Shown here piece after piece: positions 17,688 through 26,948 of a stretch of DNA of 64,000 bases. A model generated the notes under the pieces. It was given only the letters and a program-made list of their open reading frames with translations. It was not told the origin of the DNA and did no database searches. The translations under genes were made by a program, and so were the position numbers. Every line of letters starts with the position of its first letter. Within the stretch, counting starts at the first letter, position 1. The DNA comes from Metabacillus litoralis (GTDB lineage: Bacteria > Bacillota > Bacilli > Bacillales > Bacillaceae), in the NCBI RefSeq assembly GCF_003667825.1, contig NZ_CP033043.1, positions 3,094,001 to 3,158,000 of the forward strand. Reading direction: 5' to 3'.

Positions 17688-17934
17688 ACATTTCCCCTAC
17701 CCAATGTCCAATTTTACCTGCAAGCTCACCTGCAGTATCAGATTCCACTCTTTCCGATAAAGATGATTGAAGCCGAGCACTAAGTTCTTCTCTTCCCTCT
17801 TCATAGGTAACAGTCGTAGACCACTCAATTTCAGGGATGGCAATCATGCTGAATTCTTGTTTTTTATTTTCATAAATATAAACATTTGTTATTAATTCTT
17901 CTCCATTTTTCACATTTGCTTTTCTTATTTTCAC
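17686..17934 (-). CDS. yueH: YueH family protein
   Basis: Eighty-two residues, the same length as B. subtilis YueH, an uncharacterised small soluble protein. It starts with a GTG behind AAAGGGTGAAG. A hydrophobic strand segment IYENKKQEFSMIAIPEIEW is central and the C-terminus ends IGHWVGEM. It sits next to yueG and yueF as in B. subtilis, which supports the name. Function is unknown in the family. Confidence 0.8.
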   Translation of the reverse strand: MKIRKANVKNGEELITNVYIYENKKQEFSMIAIPEIEWSTTVTYEEGREELSARLQSSLSERVESDTAGELAGKIGHWVGEM

Positions 17935-18009
17935 TATTCTTCACCCTTTCAGGAGTCTCTGACATTATTATAATTCATGTTTGTTTCAATTTCAGCATTC
18001 ACTATCCAA

Positions 18010-18050
18010 CAAACAAAAGAACTGATTTAGTAGGCACCTAAATCAGTTCT
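18010..18050 (-). terminator. yueG terminator
   Basis: Perfect 13-bp stem AGAACTGATTTAG / CTAAATCAGTTCT with TTTTGTTTGTT on the minus strand. Confidence 0.88.
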
Positions 18051-18073
18051 AGTAGATGATAATTTAACACGTC

Positions 18074-18295
18074 TTAAAAATTAAAAGTGTTTGGTTGATC
18101 CACAATATCACTATCTTCAAAATTTGTGATAGCAAACACATTTTCAACTTCGATAAAATCGCCTGTATTTAATGCCCCTGCACCAACAGATGACTCATCT
18201 TGACTTTTAGGTGACAAACTGAATGTATCACCTACTTTAAAAACAGCTGCATCTCCTATCCTATTAAGCTTGATAGGTCCAACTAATGCCGGCAT
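18074..18295 (-). CDS. yueG: Spore germination protein, GerPF-like (YueG)
   Basis: GerPA/GerPF-family spore protein of 73 residues, the normal size. It begins MPALVGPIKLNRIGDAAVFKVG, a hallmark of GerPF-like proteins, and has SVGAGALNTGDFI in the middle. GerP proteins reside in the spore coat and help germinants reach their receptors. The ATG has a strong AAGGAGG site. Expression late in sporulation is expected from the family, though no sigma-K promoter was established here. Confidence 0.88.
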   Translation of the reverse strand: MPALVGPIKLNRIGDAAVFKVGDTFSLSPKSQDESSVGAGALNTGDFIEVENVFAITNFEDSDIVDQPNTFNF

Positions 18296-18375
18296 ACCCT
18301 TCCTCCTTATAACATAAATGTAAAATTAATTGTTCAACATTATATGAAAAAGAGAGAAAAGGGTTCTCGCCTAAC

Positions 18376-19485
18376 CTATACCTCAGCATTCTTGAGTTCT
18401 TCTTTATATTTAGATCTTAATTTGATTAATCGAATAACATTTAAAACAACAGCTTTTAACACGGCATACGTTGGAACAGCAAGAATCATTCCAATGATTC
18501 CCCCAAAACTCCCAGCTCCTATTAAAAGTAAAATAATTGTTAAAGGATGTGTGTTCAAGCGTTTCCCGATAATTAACGGAGAAAGGAAATTCCCATCAAG
18601 CTGTTGAACAATCGTTACAACTAAAGCAGCAAGCAATGCTTTTCCCGGTGAATCTAATAAAGCGATAATAACAGCCGGAGCGGCACCAATAAAAGGCCCT
18701 AAGTAAGGGATAATATTTGCTACTGCTACGACAATTCCAAGAACAAGTGCATAATCAAGTCCTATAATTAAATAACCAATGAAGCATCCAATCCCGACAG
18801 CAATGGACACTATTAGCTGTCCTTGAATATAAGCTGCTAACGTTTCATATAAATCTTGTAAAATTTTCAATCCTTCATGACGATATGTTGAAGGTAAAAC
18901 CTTTACAGCTGTTGACGGAAGCTTATGACCATCTTTTAACATGTAAAAAAGAATAAATGGAACCGTAATAATTGTTAAGGTAATGTTCGTTACAACTCCG
19001 AGCACAGCTGTGAAGCTTGTTGTAATATTTTCCGGTAAGCTCTTCGCATAACCAGTCAATGTATCTTCAATCTGCTTTAAAGACACATACTCCTGCTCCA
19101 TAACCCAAGTAAACCAATGTGTTTGAGACATATTAGTAATAAACTGTGTAAACTGTTTAACGTATGTAGGGAAATTATTCACTAAGTCTGTTACCTGTGC
19201 TGTAACAATTGGTCCAACAAAAGAACCAATTCCAGAAACAACTCCAACAAATACAATGTAAGGAATCAAGATAGCCAGCGTACGAGGAACCCTTCCTTTT
19301 TCAAGTAACTTCACTAATGGATTAAAAATGAAGAATAAAATTCCCGCAATAAGAATTGGGAAAAATAAAGTTGATGCAAAAACAATAATGGGTTCAAACA
19401 AAAAGGAAACCCTTGTTCCTACAAAAACAATTAATAACATTAATAAAATTTGCAATGTCCAAAAATGAACTTTTGATCTAAACAC
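18376..19485 (-). CDS. yueF: AI-2E (PerM) family transporter YueF
   Basis: Polytopic membrane protein of the AI-2E/PerM family, 369 residues with about eight hydrophobic segments, exactly the B. subtilis YueF length. The C-terminal family pattern ANIIPYLGPFIGAAPAVIIA is intact. I place the start at the GTG at 19485 because GGAGG lies seven bases before it; a frame from ATG 19515 has no binding site. Family members export various solutes or act as Na+/H+ antiporters, so the substrate is open. Confidence 0.85.
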   Translation of the reverse strand: MFRSKVHFWTLQILLMLLIVFVGTRVSFLFEPIIVFASTLFFPILIAGILFFIFNPLVKLLEKGRVPRTLAILIPYIVFVGVVSGIGSFVGPIVTAQVTDLVNNFPTYVKQFTQFITNMSQTHWFTWVMEQEYVSLKQIEDTLTGYAKSLPENITTSFTAVLGVVTNITLTIITVPFILFYMLKDGHKLPSTAVKVLPSTYRHEGLKILQDLYETLAAYIQGQLIVSIAVGIGCFIGYLIIGLDYALVLGIVVAVANIIPYLGPFIGAAPAVIIALLDSPGKALLAALVVTIVQQLDGNFLSPLIIGKRLNTHPLTIILLLIGAGSFGGIIGMILAVPTYAVLKAVVLNVIRLIKLRSKYKEELKNAEV

Positions 19486-19723
19486 TCTACTTCCTCCAGT
19501 TTCTATAGACCTCATCTATATTTCATTATAGTCATCTATAACCTTCCTTAAGCAAATTAAACATTTGTTCTAACAGTATATACGACTATTCCTCGAAATT
19601 GTTTCAAAATAATTCAAATTTTCATATACTACAAATGTACATGATTTACTAGATCTTTACCAATCTTTTCTTTTAACCTAAATAAAGCCAGCCCTGGTGA
19701 AGGACTGACTTTAGTATTAGAAT

Positions 19724-21073
19724 TTATTCTTCAGCTTCCAATAATTGAAGCGTTTTTTCTTCTACTCCTTGTTGGGAGGCCATTTGGATTTCTACAGAAC
19801 GAATCAGGTGACCTTCCATATCTAGAATATGAAATTCAAATCCTTCATACAGTATTTTATCTCCCTGCTTACTTTCCATGTTCTGAGTCAGAATCCATCC
19901 TCCAAGAGTATCAATATCTTCATCATCGATACTTAAGCCTAACATATTATTAATTTCGTAGATTAGCACCTTTCCATCGACAACAAAATGTTTTTCTCCA
20001 CGCTTTTGAATGTCAGGAACCTCATCCTGATCAAACTCATCACGTATATCTCCAACAATTTCTTCAATAATATCTTCAACCGTCACAAGGCCAGCTGTTC
20101 CGCCATATTCATCCATTAAAATTGCCATATGAACTCGTTCCTTTTGCATTTTGATCAAAAGATCGTGAATTGGGATCGATTCAATCACTTGAATGACTGG
20201 ACGAATATATTTTTGAATGAGCGTATTTTTTCGGCCTTCAGGTGTTAAATAGTATAAATCAGTAAAGATTTCTTTAATATTTACCATTCCAAGAATATGA
20301 TCTTTATCTCCGTTTACTACTGGGTATCGAGTAAACTTCTCGTTTCTCATAATATCAAGATTTTCCTGAAAAGACTTCTCTACTGATGTTGTTACGATTT
20401 CAGTTCTAGGAACCATAATTTCCTTTGCAATTCGATCGTCAAACTCAAATATTCGATTCACATATTTAAACTCAGATTGATTGATTTCACCACTCTTATA
20501 GCTCTCAGAAAGAATAATTCTTAGCTCTTCTTCTGTATGAGCAATTTCATGTTCTGATGCTGGCTTAAGTCCAAACATTCGAACAAGTAAATTTGCAGAA
20601 CCGTTTAATATCCAAATAAACGGAAACATGACTCGGTAGAAAAAAATCAAAGGTCTCGCAAAGAGCAATGTAATAAATTCAGCCTTTTGAATGGCCACCG
20701 TTTTTGGAGCCAATTCACCTATCACAACATGCAAGTAGGTAATCACTAAAAAGGCAATAACGAATGTTAATACACTTATAATTGATTCATTCAGATGAAA
20801 ACTGACTAGAAGAGGGTGTAGGATACTTTCCATCGTTGGTTCACCAAGCCACCCAAGACCCAGCGCAGTTATCGTAATACCTAATTGACAAGCAGACAAA
20901 TACTCATCAAGGTTAGATGTTACCTTCTTTGCTGCAAGTGCTGAATTATTTCCTTCTGCTATAAGCTGGTCAATTCGTGAGCTTCTTAGTTTCACGATCG
21001 CAAATTCTGACGCCACGAAAAATGCGGTAATTGCAATTAAAATCGCAACAATAATCAGGTTAACTATATCCAA
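19724..21073 (-). CDS. yugS: CNNM/CorC-type transporter (hemolysin C family), YugS
   Basis: Membrane protein of the CNNM/CorC magnesium-transport superfamily, 449 residues. CNNM transmembrane domain about 1–190 with ELAPKTVAIQKAE, paired CBS domains about 205–335, and a C-terminal CorC_HlyC domain about 350–435. The first codon is TTG at 21073 with no clear ribosome binding site; a stop lies nine codons upstream in frame, and no better start exists. It follows yugP on the same strand, as in B. subtilis. Mg2+ or Co2+ efflux is likely from the family but unproven. Confidence 0.87.
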   Translation of the reverse strand: MDIVNLIIVAILIAITAFFVASEFAIVKLRSSRIDQLIAEGNNSALAAKKVTSNLDEYLSACQLGITITALGLGWLGEPTMESILHPLLVSFHLNESIISVLTFVIAFLVITYLHVVIGELAPKTVAIQKAEFITLLFARPLIFFYRVMFPFIWILNGSANLLVRMFGLKPASEHEIAHTEEELRIILSESYKSGEINQSEFKYVNRIFEFDDRIAKEIMVPRTEIVTTSVEKSFQENLDIMRNEKFTRYPVVNGDKDHILGMVNIKEIFTDLYYLTPEGRKNTLIQKYIRPVIQVIESIPIHDLLIKMQKERVHMAILMDEYGGTAGLVTVEDIIEEIVGDIRDEFDQDEVPDIQKRGEKHFVVDGKVLIYEINNMLGLSIDDEDIDTLGGWILTQNMESKQGDKILYEGFEFHILDMEGHLIRSVEIQMASQQGVEEKTLQLLEAEE

Positions 21074-21170
21074 AATAAGGAACTGTCCAATCGTGAGTAT
21101 CTATCAAACTATTACACTTTTAAAAATAGACAGTTCCTTTCACCTCCTAGAGATTTAAATTTAGACGATA

Positions 21171-21854
21171 TTAATCTTCATCACCTTGTACAAAGATCAT
21201 AACGAACTTTAGTAATTCAAATAATGCCATTAATGCTCCCGCTACATACGTTAATGCAGCAGCACCTAATACCTTATTAACGCCATGTTCTTCATTGTTT
21301 GTAATAATTCCTTCCGAAACCATTAATTTCTTTGCTCGCGAGCTTGCGTTAAACTCTACAGGTAAAGTGATAAGTTGGAAGGCTACCGCAAATGAAAACA
21401 AAATGATTCCTAAACCAATTAAGTTTAGTTGCCCTAACAAGAATCCACCTATTAATAAAAATGGGGCAATACCAGATGTTAGGTTTACAACCGGAAACAT
21501 TTTATGACGCAGCACCAAAGCACCGTATGATTGCTGATGCTGAATGGCATGCCCAACCTCATGAGCGGCAACTGAAACTGAAGCAATTGAATGTCCATAA
21601 TATACCGGTTCCGATAACCGAACAACTCGAGAAAGTGGATCATAGTGATCAGTTAATGTTCCTCTAACTGCCTCTACCTTAACTTGATATAGGCCATTTT
21701 GATCTAAAATATGTCTCGCTACCTCGGCACCCGTTTTATGTGATGATACAGCAACATCTGACCACTTCTTAAAATTACCCTTCACTTTAAATTGAGCCCA
21801 TATTGATAAGCCTAATGCTGCAAAAATTAAAAAATCCATTGGGTGGAAAAACAT
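21171..21854 (-). CDS. yugP: Membrane zinc metallopeptidase YugP
   Basis: Zinc-dependent neutral protease-like membrane protein of 227 residues (B. subtilis 225). The zinc site is AAHEVGHAIQH near residue 100, flanked by membrane helices at both ends. I use the ATG at 21854 (MFFHPMDF) with GGAGG eleven bases upstream. Physiological substrates are unknown. It lies between the MerR gene and yugS on the same strand with short gaps, so the three may form an operon driven by the promoter at 22365–22393. Confidence 0.87.
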   Translation of the reverse strand: MFFHPMDFLIFAALGLSIWAQFKVKGNFKKWSDVAVSSHKTGAEVARHILDQNGLYQVKVEAVRGTLTDHYDPLSRVVRLSEPVYYGHSIASVSVAAHEVGHAIQHQQSYGALVLRHKMFPVVNLTSGIAPFLLIGGFLLGQLNLIGLGIILFSFAVAFQLITLPVEFNASSRAKKLMVSEGIITNNEEHGVNKVLGAAALTYVAGALMALFELLKFVMIFVQGDED

Positions 21855-21902
21855 TCGTTTCCGCTCCTCCTTTTTCATAACTCAACTTTTGTGTTCTTTA
21901 AA

Positions 21903-22328
21903 CTATTGTAATAGTAAATGTAATGTCTTCAGTAAAGCTTTGCTTTGTGAAGAGATTTGATTAGAAATCTTCATTTGAGAATCTTCATTTAATTTATCAA
22001 AAATTGGTTTGAGCTCTTTGATTTCTTGCTCAAGTTGCTTCATATGAGAGGCCAAAATCTCAGCATGCTTTAAGCACTGCTTTTGCTTTTCATCGGATTG
22101 TTTATCCAGCCGCTTAAGCTCCAAACGTTCCTTAATATCCCGTAAACTCATGTGAAGTTCTTTACACGCTTCGATAAACCGGATATCCTCAATAGCCTTT
22201 TCTGAATATAAACGATAATTAGATTCTGAAACGGTTTCAACATTCAAAAGACCAATTTGAGTATAATAATCAATCGTTCTTTTTGAGACGTTAGCTTCCT
22301 TTGCTAGTTCACCAATTTTATACAGCAA
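21903..22328 (-). CDS. MerR-family transcriptional regulator
   Basis: One hundred forty-one residues: N-terminal MerR helix-turn-helix (about 1–70, KIGELAKEANVSKRTIDYY) and a long coiled-coil dimerisation helix. There is no cysteine cluster typical of metal sensors. It starts at TTG 22328; GAGGTG and GGGG lie upstream, and no in-frame ATG is better. Position directly upstream of yugP suggests local regulation. I do not know a B. subtilis counterpart at this position. Confidence 0.8.
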   Translation of the reverse strand: MLYKIGELAKEANVSKRTIDYYTQIGLLNVETVSESNYRLYSEKAIEDIRFIEACKELHMSLRDIKERLELKRLDKQSDEKQKQCLKHAEILASHMKQLEQEIKELKPIFDKLNEDSQMKISNQISSQSKALLKTLHLLLQ

Positions 22329-22364
22329 AACCCCATCTTATCACCTCGTACAATTGATACAATT

Positions 22365-22393
22365 ATCTTATCTTCTCCTAACCGTACAGTCAA
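22365..22393 (-). promoter_or_regulatory. Sigma-A promoter for the MerR–yugP–yugS group
   Basis: Minus-strand TTGACT (22388–22393), a 17-base spacer and TAAGAT (22365–22370). It lies 37 bases before the MerR TTG start. Confidence 0.65.
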
Positions 22394-22483
22394 ACGTTAT
22401 ACTTGTTATTTTAATCTTTATTTTTAAAGTGTATTAGTTATGTCACCTTTTTAGTTTGCATTATGTAAATGGTTGTTTCATCA

Positions 22484-22510
22484 TAAAAAAACAGACCCGT
22501 TTAGGTCTGC
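22484..22510 (-). terminator. yuzF terminator
   Basis: CAGACC / GGTCTG stem followed by a T-run (TTTTTTTA) on the minus strand. Confidence 0.8.
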
Positions 22511-22520
22511 TTTTCAATCA

Positions 22521-22760
22521 TTAGTCAGGCATAACTGACACGATTTGTTGACAGCGTACAAAGAATGTTGAATCTCCCACTCTTACGACAACGTGATCCG
22601 GTTTGACATCCATTACTTTTCCTCTTAAACTGTCACGAGTTGTTTGAATAACGGCATTTTTCCCTACAAGAGTTTGCAATGTTTGATAAACATAAGGCTC
22701 AACAAGAGTAACCATTTCTGGGCCACCATGACTATGCATTTGGTTATTAGGATAATTCAT
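22521..22760 (-). CDS. yuzF: DUF2642 protein YuzF
   Basis: Small protein of 79 residues of the DUF2642 family; B. subtilis YuzF has 78. It has an N-terminal His/Asn-rich segment and a compact beta-rich domain with VVRVGDSTFFVRCQQIVSV at the end, the family hallmark. The ATG at 22760 has a GGGAGG site eight bases upstream. Family members are associated with spore coats. No function is established. Confidence 0.8.
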   Translation of the reverse strand: MNYPNNQMHSHGGPEMVTLVEPYVYQTLQTLVGKNAVIQTTRDSLRGKVMDVKPDHVVVRVGDSTFFVRCQQIVSVMPD

Positions 22761-22827
22761 TATGAAAGCTCCCTCCCTTATTTTCATTTACACTATATGA
22801 GGGGAGCTAGACCTATGCCACAGACAC

Positions 22828-23358
22828 CTAAACTGTTTTACGATACTCTGTCATAAATTGCTCAATATCTTGATCAAGTCGTTCTATTTGTTTTATGGCA
22901 TCTTCATAGCTAATTTTTCTGTAGTGGTGTTTACCAAAAGGTTCCTCATCCATTTCATCCGCTTTTCGGACAATGCGTTGTAATGTGTTTTTATTCATTG
23001 AGTTTTCCGGTAAATAAGAATCTGTATGAAGTAAAATAGCAAGAGCAACTTCTTTAGCGTATTTGCGGTCTTCGCCGAGTCTAATTAAAAGCTTATGTGC
23101 CCGTTCTGCTCCTTTAATGGCATGAATGTCATTTTTTCGATATGCTTCATAATCCCATTCTCCATTTGTGTACCATTCATAGTGTCCGATGTCATGAAGC
23201 AATCCTGCCTTAGCTGCTATGTCAGGATTTACATCATGCTTAATGGCGAGCCGCACAGCATATTGGGCAACAGTAATCGCGTGTGAAACTCCGGAACGAT
23301 TCAAATATTTTTGTGCAATAGGATGTGTAAAAACATCGGTGATACTTACTCGTCGCAT
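22828..23358 (-). CDS. yueE: HD-domain phosphohydrolase YueE
   Basis: Metal-dependent HD phosphohydrolase, 176 residues. Metal ligands are visible as H (SHAI), LLHDIGHYEWY and a later LLHTDSY. It probably hydrolyses a phosphoester such as a nucleotide; the substrate is unknown. The ATG has GGAGGATTACC upstream. It sits in the yue neighbourhood in the expected order. Confidence 0.82.
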   Translation of the reverse strand: MRRVSITDVFTHPIAQKYLNRSGVSHAITVAQYAVRLAIKHDVNPDIAAKAGLLHDIGHYEWYTNGEWDYEAYRKNDIHAIKGAERAHKLLIRLGEDRKYAKEVALAILLHTDSYLPENSMNKNTLQRIVRKADEMDEEPFGKHHYRKISYEDAIKQIERLDQDIEQFMTEYRKTV

Positions 23359-23539
23359 GGTAATCCTCCTTCATTAATATTCAGAATAATCTAACATATA
23401 TATGTTATCCCTTCAAGTAAAAGGGTAGTTTTTCTTACAAGTTTCTTATTATACTTTAGTGATGTTCTTATATTTATATGATAAAAAGATGGGAATTGGA
23501 ACATTTATTTCCATACTCTTCCCTTTCTTTTCTGTTAGA

Positions 23540-23572
23540 AAACAGAAAAGGAAACTATTAAAATAGTTTCCT
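23540..23572 (-). terminator. Histidine kinase gene terminator
   Basis: Stem AGGAAACTATT / AATAGTTTCCT overlapping the stop codon, followed by TTTTCTGTTTTC on the minus strand. Confidence 0.82.
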
Positions 23573-24548
23573 AAGACTTGATTGGGATATTAATTTCAAA
23601 TGTAGTGGAATGCTTATTCGATGTAACATCAATCGAACCTCCATATTGATCAACCACCTTTTTAATGATTCCTAATCCATCTCCCCTTGCAACTCCTCGT
23701 TTCTCAGGTTTTGTGGAAAAGCCTGCTTGGAAGATTTTACTGAGGTGGTTTTGAGGAATTTCAGGACCTATGTTCTCCACTTTAAATATGTATGTCGTAG
23801 ATGTTTCTCTTGCTTCAATATTGATAAACCTTTCTGATTCTGTACCCTCCAGCGTTGCGTCAAATGCATTATCTATTAAGTTGGAAAGAATTTTTATCAA
23901 ATCAATAGAATTCATCTTTTTGAAGCTATTATGAGGATCTATATGTATATGCATATCAACCTTATCGTTTTGAGCTCTTACCCACTTTGATTGTAACAAA
24001 ATGAAAAGGGCAGGATGATTGACTTTAACAGGCAATTCAAGCATTTCCACTTCTGCAGTTAAAGAATTCACATATTCAAATGCCCGATCCTCTCTACCAA
24101 TCTTTAATAACCCCTGAATAACTTGGATATGGTTTATAAAGTCATGCCGAATAGAACGCATTGTATGTAACATTGACTGAAATTCAACCTGATACGTTAC
24201 TTCTGCATCTCCAACTTGTGATCTTTCTTCTTTTCGATAAAAATATTGAAAAGTTATGAATATAGTAAAGGTAATTAAAACAAACAGACCACAAAAAATA
24301 AGATAAGGGATGCTATTTTGTAAAACCTCTTTTTTCATTTTTTCTACGGTCTCGATGTTGGAATCAAGTACTAATGAACCTAATAAATCAACAGTTTGTT
24401 GTATGTATGAATAGGCAGCATATAAATTTATAACAGTAAGAAGCAAAAGGATAATAACGGTTAAAGAGATGATGGTACTAAACCTTTTTTGTTTTATTTT
24501 TTTTATGTCCATCACCTCTGCTTGTTTGTATTCATACTTTCTGTTCAC
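23571..24548 (-). CDS. Orphan sensor histidine kinase, Spo0B/CitA-type
   Basis: Membrane histidine kinase of 325 residues. Two membrane helices (about 22–45 and 73–98) frame a very short outer loop. A SPOB_a-type helical hairpin follows with the phosphoacceptor His135 (SIRHDFINH), then an ATPase domain with NLIDNAFDA, ENIGPEIP and GDGLGI. No response regulator is adjacent. The start is uncertain: GTG 24548 has no binding site, and ATG 24512 has GAGGTG too close. The ~25-residue outer loop suggests it senses the membrane or a partner rather than a ligand. Confidence 0.82.
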   Translation of the reverse strand: MNRKYEYKQAEVMDIKKIKQKRFSTIISLTVIILLLLTVINLYAAYSYIQQTVDLLGSLVLDSNIETVEKMKKEVLQNSIPYLIFCGLFVLITFTIFITFQYFYRKEERSQVGDAEVTYQVEFQSMLHTMRSIRHDFINHIQVIQGLLKIGREDRAFEYVNSLTAEVEMLELPVKVNHPALFILLQSKWVRAQNDKVDMHIHIDPHNSFKKMNSIDLIKILSNLIDNAFDATLEGTESERFINIEARETSTTYIFKVENIGPEIPQNHLSKIFQAGFSTKPEKRGVARGDGLGIIKKVVDQYGGSIDVTSNKHSTTFEINIPIKS

Positions 24549-24657
24549 AAAATTAGCACGTAAGAATTATGTTAAAACGACTTTTTTCACTATAGATATT
24601 ATTACATCATCTGCCAATTTTTGCGAATCTTTTTTACAAATCTTGTTCTTTTTAAGT

Positions 24658-25410
24658 TTATATAAATTCTTTTATATCATATACTCTTCCATTATCCAGG
24701 GGACCCTTCAATAAGTTATATAATGTTTTAGCAACAAATGTTGTTGATCTAAGCATCCCTTTTTCATGAAAATCCTTGAATTGTTCGAGCGAAGAAAATT
24801 GTTCTTCTTCTGCTTGTCTAATTGTTGTTTGCATTTCTGTATCCATAATTCCTGGTGAAAATGCAATAGTTATCACATTTGCTTTTGTTTCTATAAGCTC
24901 AGCACCAACTGTTTGCGTGTACATATTTAACCCTGCTTTTGTACTACAATAGAAACTCCAACCTGGAATTGGCCGATTTGCAGCTCCAGATGTAATATTG
25001 ACGATAATTGTATGTACTGAGTTTTTCTCCGCTTCTTTTAATAGTGCCTCACTCATTAACATAGGAGCAAGCAAATTTACATTCACGTGTGAAATAATAT
25101 CCTGTTCATTTGCATGCCCACCCTTTTTAATCGGATTAATTGTACCTGCATTATTCACTAATGTAATTTGTTCGGCTGCTTTAAAGTTAATTGTCGACAA
25201 CACCCTGTCAATCGCGCTTAAAATCTGAGAAGTGTCAGATAAGTCACATGCTTCAAAACGTATTGTAGATTCTCGTTGTTCAGCTACCTGCTTTAGAGAT
25301 GAATTTATTGATCGAGATAAACAGATAACTGTATGATTTTTTTGTAAAATTTCTTCTACAAATGCTTCACCTAAACCTCTAGATGCTCCCGTAACGATGT
25401 AATAGTGCAC
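24658..25410 (-). CDS. yueD: Short-chain dehydrogenase YueD (benzil reductase-like)
   Basis: NAD(P)-dependent SDR enzyme of 250 residues. The nucleotide-binding motif is TGASRGLG at the N-terminus, NNAG follows, and the catalytic tetrad shows S in NITSG and YCSTK (Tyr/Lys). B. subtilis YueD reduces benzil to (S)-benzoin and is sepiapterin-reductase-like. I place the start at GTG 25410, eight bases after AAGGAG; the GTG at 25419 overlaps that site. Confidence 0.85.
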   Translation of the reverse strand: MHYYIVTGASRGLGEAFVEEILQKNHTVICLSRSINSSLKQVAEQRESTIRFEACDLSDTSQILSAIDRVLSTINFKAAEQITLVNNAGTINPIKKGGHANEQDIISHVNVNLLAPMLMSEALLKEAEKNSVHTIIVNITSGAANRPIPGWSFYCSTKAGLNMYTQTVGAELIETKANVITIAFSPGIMDTEMQTTIRQAEEEQFSSLEQFKDFHEKGMLRSTTFVAKTLYNLLKGPLDNGRVYDIKEFI

Positions 25411-25590
25411 AAGTTTCACTCCTTTTTCATACGTTCATTACAATTATATCCATCCCTGTATCTCATAGCTATTCTTATTCATCAGAATATCTCGACCCCC
25501 ACCCACAAATGACCTTTGACAAACATGTACCATAATACTACTCTTAAATCAGAATATACATATATAAATTGTTTATAAAGTAGGGATAAA

Positions 25591-26823
25591 ATGACGGGAA
25601 GTTCTTACGATCCATTTAAATACCATTTTGAAAGATTAGAGGATGTGGCGGAAAAAATAAGTGAAGTGCTTCAATGTCCGATTACCATTGAAGATGTTAA
25701 TCATAGATTATTAGCTTACAGTACACACGATGACCGAACAGATCAAGCCCGAATTTCCACCATTATCGGCAGACGTGTTCCTGAAAAAGTGATTAACAGT
25801 CTTTGGAAAGATGGGACAATCCCTAAGCTATTAAAAACAGATGAACCAATTAGAGTGAAAACCATTGATGAGGTGGGTCTTGGAAATCGAATTGCCATCT
25901 CTATTTGGAAAAATGATGAAGTGCTAGGATTTATATGGGCTTTGGAAATCGAAAGACATCTTCAAGAATCTGATTTACTTCTATTAAAAAAGGCTGCACA
26001 AGCTGTAAAAAACAAGATGTTAAATCTTCAGGTTCGAAAAAACAAAAAGATAGAAAGAAATCAGGAGTTCTTTTGGAAGCTCTTAACTGGTCATATATCT
26101 ACTGAAGACGAAATTACAGATGGCCTATATGAATTAAACTTACAGTTACCATCTCCCTTTTCGGTTGTTATCTTTAAGTTCCCACAGGAGTTAAATGAAG
26201 AAGCTGAAAAAAAACTAACATACTTATTACAAACAACTCAGCAAGTGAACATTTTGCTTTTTACAATTGATTTTGATGAGCTAATTATCTTATTATCAGG
26301 AAAAAGTGACACAGCTTTAACAGATATTAAGCAATTTACTACATCTACACTTAGCCAATTACATGAGAGATATTCTTATAAAGACGTTACAGCGAGTATT
26401 GGAGGAATCTTTACAGATTCAACTTTTATTGAAAAAAGCTACAAAGAGGCACTTGCGGTTCTCTCATTAAAAAAGCGATTTCCAAGTGAAACAAGCGATT
26501 TAAATAGTTTTTCAGAACTAGGCTTTTATCAATATTTAGACATTTTATTTGAACAACGAAAACAAACCGGTTATATCCATTACCCTCTCTATAAATTAAA
26601 GGAATACGACAAACAGCATGGCACAGACCTTGTTCGAACACTCGAAGTGTTTCTTGACCACGACAGCAATGTTCATGAAGCTTCCAAGGCATTAAATATT
26701 CATATCAACACATTGAACTATCGATTAAAAAGAATTTCTGAAATAGCAGAATTAAACTTAAAAAACATGAATCAAAAAATCACAATTTACTTAAACTTAA
26801 AGCTTGATCGAATGTCTTTGTGA
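25591..26823 (+). CDS. adeR: PucR-family transcriptional activator of ald (AdeR)
   Basis: Regulator of 410 residues: N-terminal ligand-sensing region (about 1–150), a GGDEF-like middle domain, and a C-terminal PucR helix-turn-helix (about 345–405, ALNIHINTLNYRLKRI). In B. subtilis AdeR activates alanine dehydrogenase. The gene is directly upstream of ald in the same orientation, 125 bp before its start, which supports that role. The start has a modest GTAGGGATAAA site. Confidence 0.87.
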   Translation: MTGSSYDPFKYHFERLEDVAEKISEVLQCPITIEDVNHRLLAYSTHDDRTDQARISTIIGRRVPEKVINSLWKDGTIPKLLKTDEPIRVKTIDEVGLGNRIAISIWKNDEVLGFIWALEIERHLQESDLLLLKKAAQAVKNKMLNLQVRKNKKIERNQEFFWKLLTGHISTEDEITDGLYELNLQLPSPFSVVIFKFPQELNEEAEKKLTYLLQTTQQVNILLFTIDFDELIILLSGKSDTALTDIKQFTTSTLSQLHERYSYKDVTASIGGIFTDSTFIEKSYKEALAVLSLKKRFPSETSDLNSFSELGFYQYLDILFEQRKQTGYIHYPLYKLKEYDKQHGTDLVRTLEVFLDHDSNVHEASKALNIHINTLNYRLKRISEIAELNLKNMNQKITIYLNLKLDRMSL

Positions 26824-26948
26824 TTTTTCACAAAAAGGCACAAAACCTTTCTCATTTTTAAACAAAGATATTTATCTGAATTTTATTTATACTTGCGTTA
26901 ATAAATAGAAACTTTTAAATATTGGCTTTTAAAGGAGGAAGGTTTTTT

